A stretch of DNA of 64,000 nt, taken from contig NZ_JBAHUQ010000025.1 of NCBI RefSeq assembly GCF_036689865.1, positions 1-64,000 on the forward strand. The letters are read 5' to 3'. This stretch comes from Magnetococcus sp. PR-3. GTDB lineage: Bacteria > Pseudomonadota > Magnetococcia > Magnetococcales > Magnetococcaceae. Of this stretch, positions 16,320-31,300 are shown piece after piece (within the stretch, counting starts at the first letter, position 1; each line of letters starts with the position of its first letter). The translations under genes were made by a program, and so were the position numbers. Below the pieces are notes generated by a model, which worked only from the letters and a program-made list of their open reading frames with translations, was not told the origin of the DNA and ran no database searches.

Positions 16320-19300
16320 TTACGCTTTCTCACCTTTACCATCGGTGGAAGCCGGTTGTGGCTGTGGATCAATCTTTTGGCCTTTCAATACTGCTTTCAG
16401 GGCACTGTTATTTTCCAAAGTCGGTAAAGCGGCCAACTTTTCTAACATCAAGGAGCGCAGTTCCAGCATAGCCTCTGGTTCAGACGTGCCATCTTCCGGG
16501 GCCGTCTGTGTATCATCATTTGTACCCGGTTCTGTCGCAGGCTCTGTACCCTGGGTTGTTGTACCACTCCCCGTATCCGTTGGAGTTGTCGTATCCGCTC
16601 CCGAGCCTGTCGACGTGGAACCATCATTGATATCACGGGCTCCAGAACCATCTAAAGAGTTGCCTCCAGAGGTACCACCGGCTGAGGTACCACCCAGGCC
16701 ACCCCCGGCTGAGGTACCACCCAGACTACCCCCGGCTGAGGTACCACCCAGACTACCCCCGGCTGAGGTACCACCCAAACTACCCCCGGCTGAGGTACCA
16801 CCCAGACTACCCCCGGCTGAGGTACCACCCAAACTACCCCCGGTTGAGGTACCACCCAGACTACCCCCGGCTGAGGTACCACCCAGGCCACTACCGGTTG
16901 AGGTGCCACCCAGGCCACTACCGGTTGAGGTGCCACCTAGGCCACCACCGGCTGAGGTACCACCCAGGCCACTGCCACCAAAGGCACTTCCACCACCTAG
17001 ACTACTGCCCCCAAAGGGACTACCCCCGCCAAATGGGCTACTGCCCCCAAAGGGACTGCCCCCACTAAGGCTACTGCTCCCGCTTAAGCTACTGCCCCCA
17101 CCAAAAGCACGACTACCTGCCAGTGTAGATGCCCCGGAACTCAAGGTTGTTGAGGTCGATGACCCACTGGAAGAGGATGTTGGGGCACCACCACTGCCCA
17201 GAATGGGGACAGGAAGCAGCGAATGGGAGCCTGACCCACCATCCAGAATGTTCACACCAGAAATACTCTCACCTGGGGCATTGGTACCCAAAGGAGGTGG
17301 TGGCGCAACAGGATCTAAAGGATTACTACCCGGTTCAGTAGAAGGCCCATCATCAGGCCCATCACCTGGGGCTCCATCTGTAGGTCCTGATGGCACACCA
17401 GACATGGCTTGTTGCAGGAAGGGCTTGATGATATCCCCTACTTTTTCAAAATCTTTATTGGAGCCATCCAGAATAAGTGACAAGTTTCCAGGTACAGAAC
17501 CTGAATCCGTCAGCTTCATCACCCCCCCACCAACATCAATGATGAGATCGGTAGAGGAAACCAGGTTCAGGGCGACAATATCCAGATTGTTGCGATCATG
17601 AATACTCACCCCCTCGGCCGATGCCTTTTTATCCGTCAGATTTAAGGAGAGGGTGTTGATCTCAACATCCAAGTTTGACATGGAGCCAGAGGTCACACTG
17701 AGTGCATTAGCAAAGAGCGGCAAATCACTGCGCAGCTGGGTCAGCGAGCTGGTATTCAACACAATATTGCCAAAGGTGGTTAAGTTCTCAAAGCCGAGGT
17801 TTCCGACAACATTGGCCGCAATGTTACCAGAGCCCGCTTTTAAGTTGGCCAACAAATCACCCTGGTTATTCAGTGTCATATCCCCAGGGCCACGCATCTC
17901 TACATCCGCTTGGCTAACCTGAGTTTGCACATTAAAGCCGTTTGCTGCCGATCCTGTGAGGGTTTGACCACTAAAGCTCGCACCACTTTGCTGAATTTGA
18001 CCCCGATCTGCCCGCATGACAATATCACCACCTGTGGAACCTGACGTTCCCTGCATGATGATATCCCCATTAATGGCCAACAGATAGATGGTGCTACCTA
18101 GTGTTGTTGTCAGTTCACCCTGACTACCACCCGTCATACCCAGTTCTGCTTGAGCATTAATCAAGTGCCCAGCTTGCACCACACCATCCACCGCAATGGA
18201 AGCCCCAGAGGAGATCAGGTTCACTTCATCAGAAGCGTAGAGACCACCGGTATGGGTAATATCCCCTTCACTCTTCAAGGAAATACGGCTATCGGCACTC
18301 ATAGCTGGGGCATTTTGGGCAATCAACAGATCACCACCTGCCACCATCTGACCGGCCACCTCGAGTGATTGGGTCGCGGTAACGGTCAGTTGGCTACCCA
18401 CATCTGTGGTGGTCATCTCACTGCCTGCAAGCATCTGGAACGTGTTACTGGTGAACTGCAGAGTTTGCCCAGCATTGAGATCACCCGAAACCACCATCGA
18501 ACCCGCAGCCTGGGCATTAACAGTAGATCCCACACCGCTCAGATTAATCTGTCCACTGACATCCAGATCTGTGCCGCTCTGGATCTGTAGGCTGTTATTT
18601 GCCCCAGACATATGGATGGAACCGGCAATGGTCACCGCAACATCCCCCACCAGCGTCAAGCTACTATCGGCATCCTGACTGGTTACCTGAGCCGCTGGGC
18701 CAATGGTAATTTGATCTGCTGCCACATTCAGCTGACTGCTGTTGTCGACCAACTGTCCAACCACCTCAATGGTTGCTGCTTGCAGGTCCATGACATGGCT
18801 TAGGGTAATACCATCCAGCGTTATGGTGTGATGATAAGTTTGGTTAGCATCACTACGCTGACCCAAGGTCAGTTTTTGCCAATGACTATCAATACTGGCG
18901 ATTTCAGCACTGTTCAGCCCCAGGGAGCCAGCCGCCACACCATCCTGCCCCAAATGGTAGCTGCGTTGGGTTGAGACCGTTTGCAGCGTGAGGCTACCAC
19001 CACTGCCTTGAATAGCCCCAACCCCGGCCAACAGCTCTAGATCATCGGCCAAGAAGGTAACATCAGCTTCTGCTTGAGCCAAAACCACCTCACCACTACT
19101 GTGACCAAGCACAGCATCCGCAGCAACCACCTGCACCATCAACTCACCAGCCCCCAAACCAATGGCCAGTTCATCTCCCAACGTGCTCATCCAATCACTG
19201 GATGCCAAGGTTGAAATGTCATAACCACTACCAACTTCACTGGCCAGGGTCAGATCATCCACATCAATAATCGTCAAATCCCCCTGCTCAAGGAATACTG

Positions 19301-22300
19301 AGAGAGAGCCGACCTCTGTTTTAAGCACAGCCTCGCTTCCGGTATCCAGGGTTGAAGCACGGACGACCAAGTGGCCTTGACTATTGTGGAGCTGAACCCC
19401 TTCATCAAGGTTGACCTGACCTTCATCACTGACCAAGCGAATCCAACCCGCACCCTGCTCACCTTCAACGGTGGCTGTTACGGCAAGGTCAGCCTCAATA
19501 TTCAGCAGGGCTTGATCATCATAGACACGCAGATCAATGTAGCCATCCTTAATGGCGGTAAGGGCATGTTCCACGGTAAAGTTCTGGCTGGAGTCCACCT
19601 GGATATAATCTGCTGACATGGCACTGGCGATGGTGACATCACTGCCAATCACATGAAGCCCGACACCTTCCAACGTGAGTGTTTCACTGGATTTCATACT
19701 ACTAACCAGAACAGAACCCGCGATCGACTCAATGGTTTCACCATCCATCAACGAGCCTTTGCCCATGACCGTTAGCCGTTCAACGGCCTCCGGTTCATAA
19801 CGCACCTGCTCTTGCCCATTTAGTACACCGCTGTTGGCCAGTAACAGGGCATGCTCTCCATTGGCCTGCTCCAACTGCACATGGTCGAGACCGGAAGTAT
19901 CATCAATGAACAGAATACCTGGACGTTGGGTCGCATCCGGATCCCCAAAGGTGACTCGGTAACGGTCGTCACCACCAGCATCATGAACATCCAAGCGTTC
20001 ATGAGAGAACTTCAGCATGGAGAAGTTATCATCCCCCTGCCCCAAGTGCAGATCGGTGACGGTTGTTCCACTAACCCGCAGCAGGTTTTCATCACCATCA
20101 CTGATCTCAAGAACAGAAACCGTACTGTTAAAGCTCAGATCACCAACAGCCTCTGCAAAATCAATGGCGGTCTCACCACTGCTATCGGTCAAACGCTCAT
20201 AGCCAAAGCCATCGCTAAAGCGGTAGGTATCATCCCCCTCCCCACCCAGCAATTTATCGGTACCTGCCCCACCGGTTAGCTCATCATCCCCCCGTCCGGC
20301 GGTAAGACGATCATCACCATCCCCACCATCGAGCAGGTCATCCCCCAACCCACCGTATAGACGGTCATTTCCACCATCGCCATAAAGGGCAACCGCAACA
20401 TCAGACTCCCCTTCCGCATAGATGGTGTCATCGCCTTCGCCACCACGCACGGTACCACCACCCTTACCGAGATAGATGGAATCATTACCCATACCACCAT
20501 CCACCGTTACCGAAACACCCTCCAGCAAGGAGGCATCCAGAACATCATCGCCACTGCCTAGGTCCACAACAATATTGGTGATGTTGTCATAGGTCTGATA
20601 GTAACCGTCATATTCGACCCCTACCGAGTCACTATCCCCATACAGATTAACCAGTTCGGTGATGTCATCGGTATTGCTGCCCCACAAGCGGTCCCCAGCA
20701 CGGGAGCCGGTGTGGACATAAAGGGTATCCCCTTCCACATGGGCCAGCTCAGGCTGCACGTTGGGGGCGTTATATTCCAGCTCAAAGATATTGAAAGAGA
20801 AGAGCTTAATTTTGAGAGAGAACCCAAAAGGACCTTTGATAATACCGTAGAGGTTACCATCCAGATCCGCACTGAGGTTGAACAGGTTGGCTGGGCCACC
20901 ATCCTGATACTCCCACATGGTGATCATCTCAGAGACACGAATTTTACCATCGCTCTCCCAGGTAACATCCACCACATTACCTTCACTATCCTTGGTCAAG
21001 GTTGGATAGGAGATATCCTGCAAGTCTGCACCCACGGTGAGATCCAACGAACCGCCCACACCAATGGAGAACATAGGTACGCCGATTGTGGCATAGAGAC
21101 CGATCTCAAAATTGGCCCCAAATTCATCTTTCTCTTCACCACCCGTTCCTGGTACGGCTTTACCATTAACGTAGGTAGGTAGGGAGTAATCCAGCACATG
21201 GAAGCCATCTGCCACCTGTAACCAGTTACCACTATCCATCGCCTGACGAATGCCATAGGTATCAAAACCAAAGGCCAGGTCGGCATAGGCACTGACCCCA
21301 CCAAAGGCGCCCAAATTCACCACAAAGGGTGTTGCTCCCAAGGGAATGGTGGCCAAGATGGTGTCAAAATCAAACTCAAAGCTCAGTAGTGGCATCTCAT
21401 AGGTAAAGAGGGTGGCATCGCCGCCCGTGAAGATCTGCATCCAGTTATTGATGTCCGTAATGTAAGGCATGATCTGGAAGCCCGAGCGATCCGTAACCTT
21501 GCCACCACCAGCAGCATCCTCTTCAATACCCTCCAGGGCACTGCGCATGTCATCCGACCAATCCAACAAGACATCTTGGCCCAATCCCAAACCATCGAGA
21601 TCCTGCAACCCTTCACTGGTCGCCTTAACCGACTCCACCACGTCACTACCCAGGCCAACAATATCTCCCAGTAGAATTTCTCCACCACTATCCACCAGAT
21701 CTTTGAGTACATCGACCAGATCATAAATGGCATTGGCGGCATCCAGGAAGGCCCAGTTAATGGGTTTTTCACCGCTGATCTTCACGATCTTATCAATCAC
21801 ACCCCGTAGCGTGGGGTCATCGAGCAGAATATCCAGACCGGCAATGGGCTCTGTAATCCCTTCAACAATCGGTTTAAAGGGCTCCAGAACGTTGTAGATT
21901 TTATCCACAATGGGCTGTAGGAAGTCTGCCACATACGAGCCAACATCCATACGCAGATATTCAATATCTACCGTGGCTTCTTGTGTCAGACCATTCTGTA
22001 GATCCCAGGCCCAGTCAAAGACCAGATCCCCTTTCATCTTAGGCAAGCCACCTACATCAGCAATACCAAGCTCCATGCCCAGCCGGATACCTGCATCCAC
22101 ACCAAAGTTGATATCAAAGGTATCCAGAGGTTTGGCCAATATTTGGTTAACCGTCAAGCGACCTGCCTCATTACCGGCATAGTCCAGCTCTAGACCACCA
22201 CGGATACCACTGGATTGGAAGCCGTCCGTATTAGGATCTCGATCCCGATCTTCTACCGTGACTTCAAAGAAGAGCAGTTCGCCCGTGGCTTCAAAAGGTA

Positions 22301-25300
22301 GCGTGGTATCTGGATCCAGAGGTGTGCCATCCAGATAGAGCTCAACCCCCAGCTCCAACTCAGGATCATCAGCACTACTGTTGGTGTTCAGATAGAAGCC
22401 ATCTTCGGTAGATAAACCGAAGCCAAAGTCGTAGCTCCAATCAACCTCCAAGGCAAAACCACCATCCACATCCAGCCCAAAACCAGGCAGGTCAATTTCC
22501 AAAGGAATGTCCAGACCAGTCGCCGCCAGTACCCCCCCCAGATCCATGTCAAACTGGATGGCATCGGCATCAATGCCTTCCAGCTCCATATCTGGTACCC
22601 AGTCAGCCAGCAGCACGCCATCGGCATCGTAGAATCCGACATGGATATCATCGAGGCTCAGTTCACCATCAGCATTGCTATCTTCTAGAATATTCAGGGC
22701 GGTAAAGGCGTCAAACAGTGTCTGTTGAACAATCTCCACCACTTTACCGTTGCCGCCAAACTTCTCACGCAGATCATTCAACAGGCCGGTGCGCAAGCTA
22801 CCGATCATGGTGGCAGCCTGCCCCAATTTATCACCGATAATGGGCAGATCTGCGTTCATGGCAGACTCAAACACATCCTGCAGGGCGCCCAAGCCAATAT
22901 CGACACCATCAATGATATGGTCAGGGTTGTAGAGAAGATCCAGCAGCGCGTTGGAGCCGCCATTATCTTTAAAGAGCTGTTGAATATCTGGGTAGGTAAA
23001 GACGATGGGGGAGTCAGAACCAGCTTCACCGGAACCGATAATGTGTAAGAACAGTTGCTCTAACCCCTGGTCACCATAGACAGGGTTGGTCGCAACAGAT
23101 AAGGGATCACCCAGTTCAATCACCGTACCGTTGATATCCAACGCCACAGGTAGCTCCAGGCTGAAACCACCCACAAGGTCCACATTCAGGTTATCCAGTA
23201 GATTCTCTTCACCGACATGGAAAATTCCATCGTCACTGCTACTGGTATCACTGCTGTCTTGATCCAAGAAGACCGATAGCTGTACTTCATCATGGGTGTC
23301 AGGGTTGCCATCGCCATCCAGCGCCACATAACCATCAACCACCCCTAATTTCAGCGCACCCGCAGACATCTGCAAGGTTAGATCTTGTCCCAGCACTGCT
23401 GCGGTAAGATCCAGACGGTTGCCGCGCTCAAAGCCATCACTGGAATCCTCTGCCGAGACATAGTCGTAGAGGATCAACTCCATCTCTTCCAACTCGTTCA
23501 AGCTGGGTGGCAAGACAATACCGATGTCCAGCATAAGATCCACCCCAGCTTGCAGGGCGATCTCACCACCACCATCCAACAAGTTGGTTAGGTTGGCCAG
23601 TCCATCCAGACCAGTGGATTGACTACCCGCAAGAGACTGCATGGATGCGACATCCAGTGAGAAGTTATAGATCTCCTCAAACATCGCTTCCAGATTCATG
23701 CGGATGTTGAGCACATTCCCATCTAGAATCAGTGCCAGCTTCTGTTGCCCAACAGGCCGTGTATTGTCATCCTCAATATTAAAGGCACTTTCCAACAACG
23801 CTTCTACTTGCTGGAACAGGGCATCTTCAATGGAGTTGGCCTCCGCCAATTGATCCAGGAACCCTTCCGTGAAGTTAAAAATATCGCTCAGAGAGCTGTT
23901 GATAATCGGTAAGGTCTCTGTATAGAAGGGCTGTTCATCCAGGGTATCGATGATGAAATCAATCCCCATCTGCACACCAGCAATCACATCAGCATAGCTA
24001 AGGTTGGAGAGGTTAAAGGCATCACCCAGATCTGGTAATACCGCCACCACTTCCGTTCCATCCAGCGTTCCATCTGTGATCAGGGCATCCAGATCCAAAG
24101 ACTCGCCAGCAGCCAGATTGATCACCTCCATGGTGTCAAAGTCAGTGATGTCTTGAATATAAATACCAATTTCAGCATCTGGCGCGATGGGTAGCTCCGC
24201 ATCCATACCACCGGTAAGAGTTAAACCTTTGAGCGATGCGGAGGCATCCCCTTCCAACGCAAAGTTAAAGGCGTCAAAAGCTGTACCATCCAACAGCTCT
24301 TCGACCGTAAAGCGGGTATCCCCAGCAGTTACAGCATCGGGATCCCGATCCATATTAATGGCCGCATCCATGGAGAGGTGTAGTCCGGAGCCACTACCCA
24401 CACCACCTGCTTTGGCACCGAGGAAGCCAAGCGAAACATCGACTTCCAAATCATCCAGATCCACATCGACAGAGCCCTCTAAGGAGATGTTCTGTACGGA
24501 GAGTTCTGGGGCACTTTCACCATCCAACCCATCCAGATCGACGACAATTTCCAAACCACCTTCAATCCCGGCAAGTATCGAGGCTACAGCATCTGTACTC
24601 AGGCCGATGGCATCCCCAAAGTCAAAGCCCAGATTAATGTCAGAGGTCAGAGATTTATCCACCGAGAAGGCAATGGGAATAACCAGCTCGCTGGTCTCAA
24701 CATCAAAAGCAACCTCAACACCATTGGGGATCAGACTGGAAGCGTTCACCGCATCGATGAACTCCTGCAAGGTCTGAATACGTTCTGTCGGCTCTTGTAT
24801 GGTATAGGCCAGATCGCTGCCAGCCGCTTTGGCCTCTACATTGAGAACCAGGGTAGAGCTGTTGGTTACCTCACTAATGCGGTAACTGGTACCATCGGCC
24901 AAAACAACAGAGTTCCCGACTAACGCACCGGTAAAGCTTGCGGTTTCATCGATAAACAGATCGGACGCCAGGGTCATCGCACCATGGGTTCCGCTGGAAA
25001 GTTCAACCACAGGCCGATTGAAATCAATTTTATCAATCACCGAGTCTGCAAAGGCATCCCCCAAATCCAGCAAATAACTTAAAGAGGCATCCAGGAAGGG
25101 AATTTCACCAATAAAGCTGTCAGAGATATTCACTGTATCCAGATAGTCCGCAATATCTGGCAGCATGGTGATCATGTTGGTGACAGAGAATGCTTTATAG
25201 CTCACCAGCTCATCAATATTCTCAGCGGTAAACGCAAAGCCATCACCACCAAAAATATCCCCACTCAACGTCACCCGTGCCACATCATCCCCACCCAAGT

Positions 25301-28300
25301 CATGCCCGGCTAAGGTGGCATAGAGCGGTAGATCAATATCAATGGCGTTGTCCCCAGCGGTGAAGGCTAAATCACCATCAACCAGGGAGATAGAACCACC
25401 CAGAGCAGCACTTAAGCTGCCATATTCACCACTCTCGCTCCCCACACCAATGGACATGGGGCCCAGTGACGCGGTTAGTTCCAGATCATCGGTCTCTACA
25501 TTGGCTTGGAAGCCCAGCGTGTTTAGATCAAAATCAATTGCAACACCATCACTCCAATCCACACTCAGATCAAAGTCGATATCACTGGTCACGCCCATAT
25601 CCATGGTAAAGCCACCATCAAACTCCAGCCCCAGTAGCTCTACATCCTCACCCAGCTTCAGCTCCAGATCGTTTAGGGTATAGTCTGCTTCATGATCAAA
25701 ACTAAGGGTAAAGCCATTTTCATCCTGAATAAAATCAAGCCCCATACCATCTTGGGCAGGCAGGTTGTTTAACCAGTTGGTGGTTAAATAGTCCAGCATA
25801 TCGTTTAAGCTGGCCCCATACTCAGGGTAGGTCACAGCAGCCAAATGGCTATAGGTCGTATCGGCACGATCTGTACCTGGAATATGTGCTTCATGCAGAT
25901 AGTTCTGCATGTAGTTACCCAGCTCAAACAGCTCTTGCAGCCCTAACAATGCGCTAATGGAGCTATTAACGACCGGAAGTGCCTCACTTAAGGGGCTGTA
26001 CTCAATAATGTCATTACCATCGGCATCCTGACTGGCGGTTGGTAACAACTGATCCTGAAGGTCCACCAAATTATCTGCCAGATCATAGACCCAGCCAGCC
26101 ATATTCCCTTCCAATGAAACATCAAGTGCCTCATTGGGGTTATCCGACAAGGCCAGATCGGTGATATCGTCAAATACCGAATCAACCACACCATCGGACT
26201 CATCCGTAAACAGAACATTTATAGACTCACCACCCACGGTAATGGTCTCATCTACCGCTTCACCTGTGCGGTTAATATCCAGTGTCACACCACCAAAGAC
26301 GGTAAAGTCATTGACGGAGATGGAGGCCACACCACTGCCGGTTAAGGCAAAGTTACCTTCACTATTAATGACCAACCCCAGTTTGCCATTTTCAAGCCCA
26401 ACCCCTGAGCCATTAATATCCAAGGCTGCGTTAACATTGGCTCCACCAATCTGGATGACATCCCCACGCTCAACAAAGCGGAAGTCACCCGTCAAATCAA
26501 ACAGGTCGGTACCAAGCCCCAACGTCATGGAACCTGAGATATCTGTTATCGCCTCTGCCATTTTTAGATCAACGGTGTCCGAACCCATGCTCAATGAGGT
26601 CTGACCATCGCTGTCGCCATCCCCATCCAGATCCCCTGCACTGAAGTCGACACTCAAGCCACCATCACTGCTGTTTAGCTGTACTGAAGCTGCACTGGCA
26701 CTGATCGCTATGCCAGGAATACCGGTAACGGCGAGATTATCCACATCGGCTTGCAAGCCGTAGAAGGTACCACTTTCAGAACCGGTGGATTCCAGGATCA
26801 TCAAGGCAAGATTGGCATCATCCAAAGCAAAGCCAACAGCACCCATGGTCGCTTCAATATCCAGATCACTGGCCGTCAAAGCTGTCACATCCATGCTCCG
26901 TGTCGAACCATCACTCATGGTTGCAGTTCGGCTACCAGCACGGGTTAACGCCACATCTCCCGAGGCCTGTAGTAAAGAGCCAACGGTTAAGGCCACATTC
27001 GAGGTCAAAGCAACAAAGTCACCTTGAGCTGAACTGTAATCCAGGATGATGGTTTCATCCCCAGCAGAGATTGATAGATTCTCTTCCGACCAATCCATGA
27101 CCTGGGTATACGCAGCGCCATGATAGGTTCCACTGGCCGAGTTAGCCTGAATACCAAGATTATTGGCCTCCAGCGTGATATCCCCCAGCCCAAGATCCAA
27201 AACATCCAGCGCAACGGTGTCAGCCTGCGCATTCAAACTCATCCAGTTACGGCCATCAGCCTTCGCGGTGAGCAGGGCCAACCCCATATCCAGATCTGCC
27301 ACACTCACGGAGGCATTAGCCCCAAAGTTCTCTGCACTGATGGTTGCGGATAGATCAGCAGCACCAACCACCAGCCCGGTCACCTCAATAACCTCATCGC
27401 CCTGAGTGACCTCAAACTCACTTTGGGTAAAGGTAATGGAACCTTCTGCAGATAAAGCATCTGCCAGAGCAATGTGTACATCTGCCTGAATAGAGAGGGT
27501 GGTCTCACCACTACTATTCAGCACCAGACCGTTTTCCATCGTCCAGCTATCTGCGCCCCAATTAATGGCGGTATCCGTCCCACTACCACTGTTGCTCAGC
27601 AAAGAGACAGAGGCCCCGGTTAAGGTCAGACCAAAATCATCCATGCCGGTGGTACCCATGCTATCCACAGCAGCAATAAACGAGGTCCAGTTCCGATCGC
27701 CATCCACCTCATTGGCTAAGGCAAGGCCAAAGTCCAGGTCGGTCATTTCCAGGCCAAACCGCTCTGTCCCTCTGTCATAGCCCGCAAAAGCATGGATGTT
27801 CTCACCTTCAATGGTGAGCATGTCCACCTCAACCGACGTTGTATCATCCAATGTCACTGTTCGGCTATTGCGCTCAAACGCCACAGCACCATCCAGCTGA
27901 ACAAAGCCCCCCAGGTTGATTTCCACATGGGCTTCAGCTTGGGCAACCACACCTAAGGATCCATCAATACCCAAGGTTTGGTATTGATCAGGCCCAGCAA
28001 TGACCTCCAACGGTTGGATCGCAAAATCGATAACCTTATCGCCTTGATCCACCCCATCAGCCACACCAGAAACGGTGTTAATGGATACCCGGACATCCTG
28101 CGCAGAAAGGGTGATGGCATCCCCACCAATAAAGGCGGCTTCATCGGCCGAAGCATCTAAAGCCGTCCAGGCATAACCGCTATACTCTGTAGCCTCACTG
28201 TCTGGATTAAGCATGGCCAAAGCAAAATCCATATTGCTTAGGGAGAGACCCACGGCCTCTTCATTCACCGTGTCACTGTCATCAATATCCCCATCACCAT

Positions 28301-31300
28301 CGGTGTCGGTCTTATAAGGACCACCGACCCCCACAAACCCTTGGAGGTTGGAACCCGCAACCGTCATCATATCTGTTTCTACCAGGGAGCCATCCGCCAG
28401 CTGTACATTTTGGCTGGACTTTTCAAAGCCCAAGTCACCGGAGACATGGAAGAAATCCCCGACAGAGATATCGACCGAACCCGAGGCTTGAATCATCTCC
28501 CCTTTGCTGCCATCCATCAGCAGTTGCACACTGGAGCCTGTTCCTGTAGGAACGGTGATCGCCTGGCTCTGGTAGTCGATGACTTTATCATCAATATCGA
28601 CCCCATAAATGCCACTGGCCTGGTTGATCTCAACAGAGATATCCCGTGCATTGAGCGTCAGTCCCTGCACCCCAACCACATCGACAGAGCCTGCTTGTGC
28701 GGTTAAGCTAACCCACCTGGCGGTATCCAACGCCTGACCAGATTTGGCCCCTGCCATCGCTAGGCCGAAGGAGACATCACCTAGTGAGAGGCCCAAGGCA
28801 TCATCATTAGGGGTGTCCAGATCATCAATGACACTGTCGTCATTACTATCAACCAAATAGGGACCGCTGATCCCGGCAAAGGCGTTTAGACCTTCCCCAC
28901 CAACCGTGATCATACGAGTCTCTACCTGGGTACCATCGGCCAAGACAACATCTTGACTGGACTGTTCAAAGCCCAAAGAGCCAGAGACATGGAAATAGTC
29001 CGCGACAGAGATCTCAACATCACCAGTGGCACGAATCAGCTCCCCTTTACCCCCATCCATATCCAGATCCATGGTGGTGCTGGTACCGGTCGCAATGGTG
29101 ACGACATCTTCACTGAAGTCGATCACCTTGTTATCGGCACCCATCCCCGCGTCAAGACCCTCAACCCGGTTAATGGCAACTTCCAAATTTTCAGCTTTTA
29201 AGGTAATGGGGGCGCCAATAAAGCCCACTTCACTGACAGAGGCCTCCAGGCCGAACCAAGTGGTATCCTCATACCCTTCACCATCCTTGGCCCACTGTAA
29301 CGCCAGGCCAAAGTCGACATGGGCAGCGACCAGGCCCAAAGAAGCACTGTTAACGCTGTCCCACTCATCAATATCGCCATCCCCATCACTGTCGATCAGG
29401 TAGGGTCCGTTGATCCCAATAAATCCTTCTAGATCCTCACCACCAATCCCCAGAACATCGGTCTCCAGGGTGGTGCCATCCGCTAAGGTTACGGACTGGC
29501 TAAATTTCTCTACAGCCACAGAGCCACTGGCATGAAAGAACTCAGAAACACCCATATCTACAGCGGCAGAGGCACGTGTCATCTGGCCACGGCTACCCTC
29601 TAAATCCAGAACCATGCTCTGGTTGGTACCGGTAACGACATCGAGCGGGGTGTTGGAAAGATCCATCACCCAATCATCTGCATCGGCTTTGGCCTCAGCC
29701 CCCTCCACCTTGTTAATGGCCACCCCAAGATCGTTGGGGGTAAAGGTCAAGGCATCTGGTAATCCAACAAAAGAGGCTGTTTCTACAGAGGCATCCAGGG
29801 CGGTCCAGGTCATGCCCTCGACTTCAACCTGTCCAGCCTCTGGGGTCATTAAGGCCAAGCCAAACTCAACATCATTAATGGCAAAACCTTTGGCAGAACC
29901 ATTGGGGGTGTCGTTGCCGTCAATCACACCGTCCTGGTTTGTATCAACATAGTAAGGTCCACCAATGCCCACGAAGCCATTGAGGTTATCACCACCCAGG
30001 GTCATACGATCGACATCCACAGCGGTACCGTTGGCCAAGGTCACCGTATCACTGGAGCGTTCAAAACCCAGATCGCCGTTAATATGGAAGAAGTCCGAGA
30101 CAGATACGGTCATTTCACCCGCAACACGGACCAATTCACCCTGACCACCATCCATACTGAGATCTATGGTGGTGCCGGTACCGGTGGTTATGGCCAGTGG
30201 ATCATGGTTGTAATCCACCACCTTTAGCTTGGCTTCAGAGTCGGATAGAGAACCACCATCCACCTGATTGATCGCCACACTTACATCATTCACCGCCAAC
30301 GTGACCTCAGGTATACCCACAAAGGCCGCTTCACCAGCGGTGGCTTCCAAGCTGGTCCACTTCAACCCCTGGACAAACGCTTCATCGGCATCTGGCGTCA
30401 GTAATGCCATACCAAACGCCACATCGCTGAGCGCAAAGCCAATGGCATCACTCTCGGTATCACTGGCATCATAGGGGCCACCAATACCGGCAAAGGCATC
30501 CAAACCTTCACCACCAATGGTGATCATGTCCGTATCTACAACCGAACCATCGGCCAAGGCCACCCGGGTATGGGATTTTTCAAAACCAAGGGAGCCTGAA
30601 ACATGGAAGAAGTCAGCTATACCCAGCTCAAAGTCACCAGCCAGGCGCAGCATTTCTCCCCGGTCGCCATCCATATCCAGGGTCACACTGTCACTACCGG
30701 TATCCACCACCAGTGGTGAGCCAGCCAAATCCACAACCGTACTGTTGTCACTACCCTGATTAATGGTTACCGATACATTACTGGCCTCTAAGCTAAATCC
30801 TTCCAACCCCTGAGGGGCCAGCTCTGCCGCTTCGCCATATAAGCCACTCCAAACACGGTCACCATCCTGTTCACTAAACAGGCTGAGACCAAAATCAAAG
30901 CCATCCAGGTCAAAGCCAATAGCATCAGGGTTGGAGCCAGGGCCGTTAATGCCGGCAAAAGCATCCAGGTTTTCACCACCAATACGCAGCATCTCTACCG
31001 CTACGGTTGTGTCATCGGACAGCTCCACCTCATTGACGCTACTAACCAGTTGCAAGGGTCCATCGGTATAAAGGAACGCCCCCATGGTCAATGCAGCACT
31101 GGCGGTAAAGCTGCCGTAGCCAAAGTACCCACTATTCAAAAAAGTACCAATGGTATTGGCATCTTGCTCCGTGCTGGCTTCAATCTCCACCAAGTCACTG
31201 GAAACCCGCTCGGCGACCTCCAGGCTTAAGGCGTTACTGGTAACCACGATATCCAGATAAAGCCCGCCATCACCAAAGCCAAACAGCCCTTCACCCGCCT

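Noticed and set aside
16675-16975. Possible CRISPR array
   Set aside because: The units are contiguous 27-bp tandem repeats without spacers and stay in frame with the giant protein.
16345-17601. Plus-strand open frame of 418 codons with PPAEVPPRLPPAEV-type repeats
   Set aside because: It is antisense to the giant gene's Gly/Ser minisatellite tail; the Pro-rich repeat is the mirror of that repeat, and there is no ribosome-binding site or start context.
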